NCBI GenBank assembly: GCA_016787445.1
Contig: JAEUTQ010000026.1
Location: 1-35,321, forward strand
Direction of reading: 5' to 3'
Origin: Bacteroidia bacterium
GTDB taxonomy: Bacteria; Bacteroidota; Bacteroidia; B-17B0; Aurantibacillaceae
Length of the DNA stretch: 35,321 nucleotides
Program-made: the position numbers and the translations under genes
The notes under the pieces: generated by a model
What the model was told of the DNA's origin: nothing
Databases searched by the model: none
Seen by the model: the letters and a program-made list of their open reading frames with translations, nothing else
In this document: positions 34,305-35,321 of the stretch, one piece after another
How the letters are laid out: every line of letters starts with the position of its first letter
How positions within the stretch are numbered: the first letter of the stretch is position 1

Positions 34305-34940
34305 GTGAGAATACGATTTTTACACACCACATTAATTCTTCTTTGCTTCTCCTTCTTAAGTGTAAGGGCACAAAACGTGCGTATTGGTGCAGGCTTTTCC
34401 AATCATGGTACCGCTTGGCCGGTTGTGGGTTATCCAAAACTGTTTTATGCTGCCTTTCATCCGGGCTTAGATATTATTGCTGAAAAGAAAATAAACAAAA
34501 AAGAAAAAAACCAATGGTGGGCCGAACTTGGCATTGGCACATTTTACCATCGCTTTTTCCAAACAGCCGCGAAGCTAAACTTAAATTTACATCACCGCTA
34601 TTTTTTTAATACGCGCATCTATTCCGATGTTGCGCTTGGTGCAGGTTACCTCCACTCATTTTATCAATATCAGGTTTTTAAATTAAAATCCGATGGCACT
34701 TATGTAAAAGAATCCGGCATTAAAGGCCGGCCACAATTTATCATGGGAACAATTATTGGTTGTGGCCTTGCTCTGAAAAAATCAGATCCTGAAAAATTCA
34801 ATTTATTAATTCAGTTTCGCACTAATATTCAAGGGCCATTCGCCGGAAGTTTTGTTCCCATTGTTCCTTACAATGCAATCATGCTTGGCATTACAACACG
34901 CTTAAACAAATGTGAAAAGAAAAATGAAACAGCTAAATAA
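34305..34940 (+). CDS. outer-membrane beta-barrel type protein of unknown function
   Basis: The product is 211 residues if started at GTG 34305, which puts a clear signal peptide (IRFLHTTLILLCFSFLSVRA, residues 3-22) at the N-terminus. A TTG at 34236 that overlaps the L,D-transpeptidase stop (TTGA) would add 23 residues ahead of that signal and is less likely. The mature part has many alternating aromatic and polar residues, for example WWAELGIGTFYHRFFQ and DVALGAGYLHSFYQYQ, and looks like an eight-stranded small barrel. I do not recognise a specific family. The end overlaps the serine hydrolase gene by 17 bases, so the two are probably co-translated. Confidence 0.7.
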   Translation: MRIRFLHTTLILLCFSFLSVRAQNVRIGAGFSNHGTAWPVVGYPKLFYAAFHPGLDIIAEKKINKKEKNQWWAELGIGTFYHRFFQTAAKLNLNLHHRYFFNTRIYSDVALGAGYLHSFYQYQVFKLKSDGTYVKESGIKGRPQFIMGTIIGCGLALKKSDPEKFNLLIQFRTNIQGPFAGSFVPIVPYNAIMLGITTRLNKCEKKNETAK

Positions 34941-35321
34941 TTTATTTATTCTCCTTGCAGTCGTTTTCTTCTCTCAATGTAAAAAGGAAGAAATTGTTCC
35001 AACTAAATCCATTGATTGTGTTTATGCCGACAGTAGTACAGCGCATCCAAAACATGCGGTTTACAATGAGTTGTTAGAGCGTTACCGTAAAAAAGGTTTA
35101 CCCGGCATCTCCATTTTAATTAACGACTCCAACGGTACATGGGTAGGCTCAAGCGGATTTGCTGATATCGATAAAGGAATCAAATTCTCTCCTTGCCATA
35201 TTTCGAAAGCGGCCAGTATAACCAAACTGTTAGTGGGCTCGATGGTTTTGAAATTACAGGAACAAGGAAAAATCAACATCAACGATCCGATATCAAAATA
35301 CATTGATAATGATATTTTAAA
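34924..35321 (+). CDS. serine hydrolase, class C beta-lactamase/PBP4 type, cut by window edge
   Basis: The gene begins with ATG at 34924 and leaves the window after 132 codons. A lipoprotein-like signal covers residues 1-18, with Cys19 in FFSQC (the Q before Cys is unusual for a lipobox, though tolerated in this phylum). Residues 48-110 match the start of the beta-lactamase/transpeptidase-like fold: KGLPGISILIND (58-69), then the active-site SxxK motif SITK with Ser98 and Lys101, and LQEQGKININDPISKYI. The YxN and later motifs lie beyond the edge. Such enzymes include esterases, D-aminopeptidases and penicillin-binding proteins, so the substrate is open. Confidence 0.85.
   Translation, partial: MKQLNNLFILLAVVFFSQCKKEEIVPTKSIDCVYADSSTAHPKHAVYNELLERYRKKGLPGISILINDSNGTWVGSSGFADIDKGIKFSPCHISKAASITKLLVGSMVLKLQEQGKININDPISKYIDNDIL

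Noticed and set aside
1..35321. CRISPR arrays, insertion sequences, defence or toxin-antitoxin systems
   Set aside because: No regularly spaced repeats, transposase or terminal inverted repeats, or recognisable defence genes were found; almost all of the window is accounted for by housekeeping and envelope genes.

Overview
The window comes from a chromosome of a bacterium in the phylum Bacteroidota. The evidence is a type IX secretion translocon gene (sprA), a porZ-like gene with its own type IX C-terminal sorting domain, AT-rich DNA, several matches to the Bacteroidota -7 promoter element TAnnTTTG, no obvious Shine-Dalgarno sequences, and a DUF3098-uppP-truB cluster typical of the phylum. 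I cannot place it below phylum. I see no phage, transposon, integrase or CRISPR array.

Layout. Bases 1-5058 run leftward: a DUF4292 lipoprotein (cut by the window edge), a TPR lipoprotein, a sugar-1-phosphate nucleotidyltransferase, then truB, uppP and a small DUF3098 membrane protein. Bases 5208-13204 form a rightward surface-polysaccharide operon: gmd, an unrecognised 565-aa secreted protein, fcl, a Wzi/RemB-like barrel, a WecA/MraY-type glycosyl-1-phosphate transferase and a second Wzi/RemB-like barrel. Bases 13201-16231 run leftward with recO and porZ. Bases 16349-18379 hold tRNA-Arg(CCG), a putative lipoprotein, tRNA-Asn(GUU) with a terminator, and a PfkB-family kinase. An S4-domain RNA-binding gene follows on the minus strand. 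Bases 18836-30963 run rightward: nadK, a malic enzyme with a phosphotransacetylase domain, ruvA, sprA, gcvH and vanZ. A small 54-aa minus-strand gene at 30960-31124 lies between vanZ and an MlaE/MlaF-type ABC transporter pair. Minus-strand ykgJ-like and ftsB/divIC-like genes follow, then an L,D-transpeptidase, an outer-membrane-type protein and a serine hydrolase cut by the right edge.

How the genes work together. Most are envelope genes. Gmd and Fcl make GDP-L-fucose from GDP-mannose. The WecA-like enzyme would load a sugar phosphate onto undecaprenyl phosphate, and the divergently transcribed UppP recycles that carrier. The two Wzi/RemB-like barrels could anchor or organise the product at the surface. 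SprA and PorZ belong to type IX secretion, in which PorZ of Porphyromonas gingivalis binds A-LPS; a link between the polysaccharide operon and type IX cargo anchoring is therefore possible, but it is inference.

The DNA is very compact. All four tail-to-tail gene pairs overlap at their stop codons (TTAA, CTAA, TTAG and TCATAA), and many same-strand neighbours overlap by start/stop fusions (TAATG, ATGA, TTGA, and 8-bp overlaps). No single clearly undescribed system stands out. The best candidates for new biology are the mixed fucose/Wzi/WecA operon with its unknown 565-aa member, the small CxxC gene, and the start-abutting -7 boxes that suggest leaderless mRNAs.
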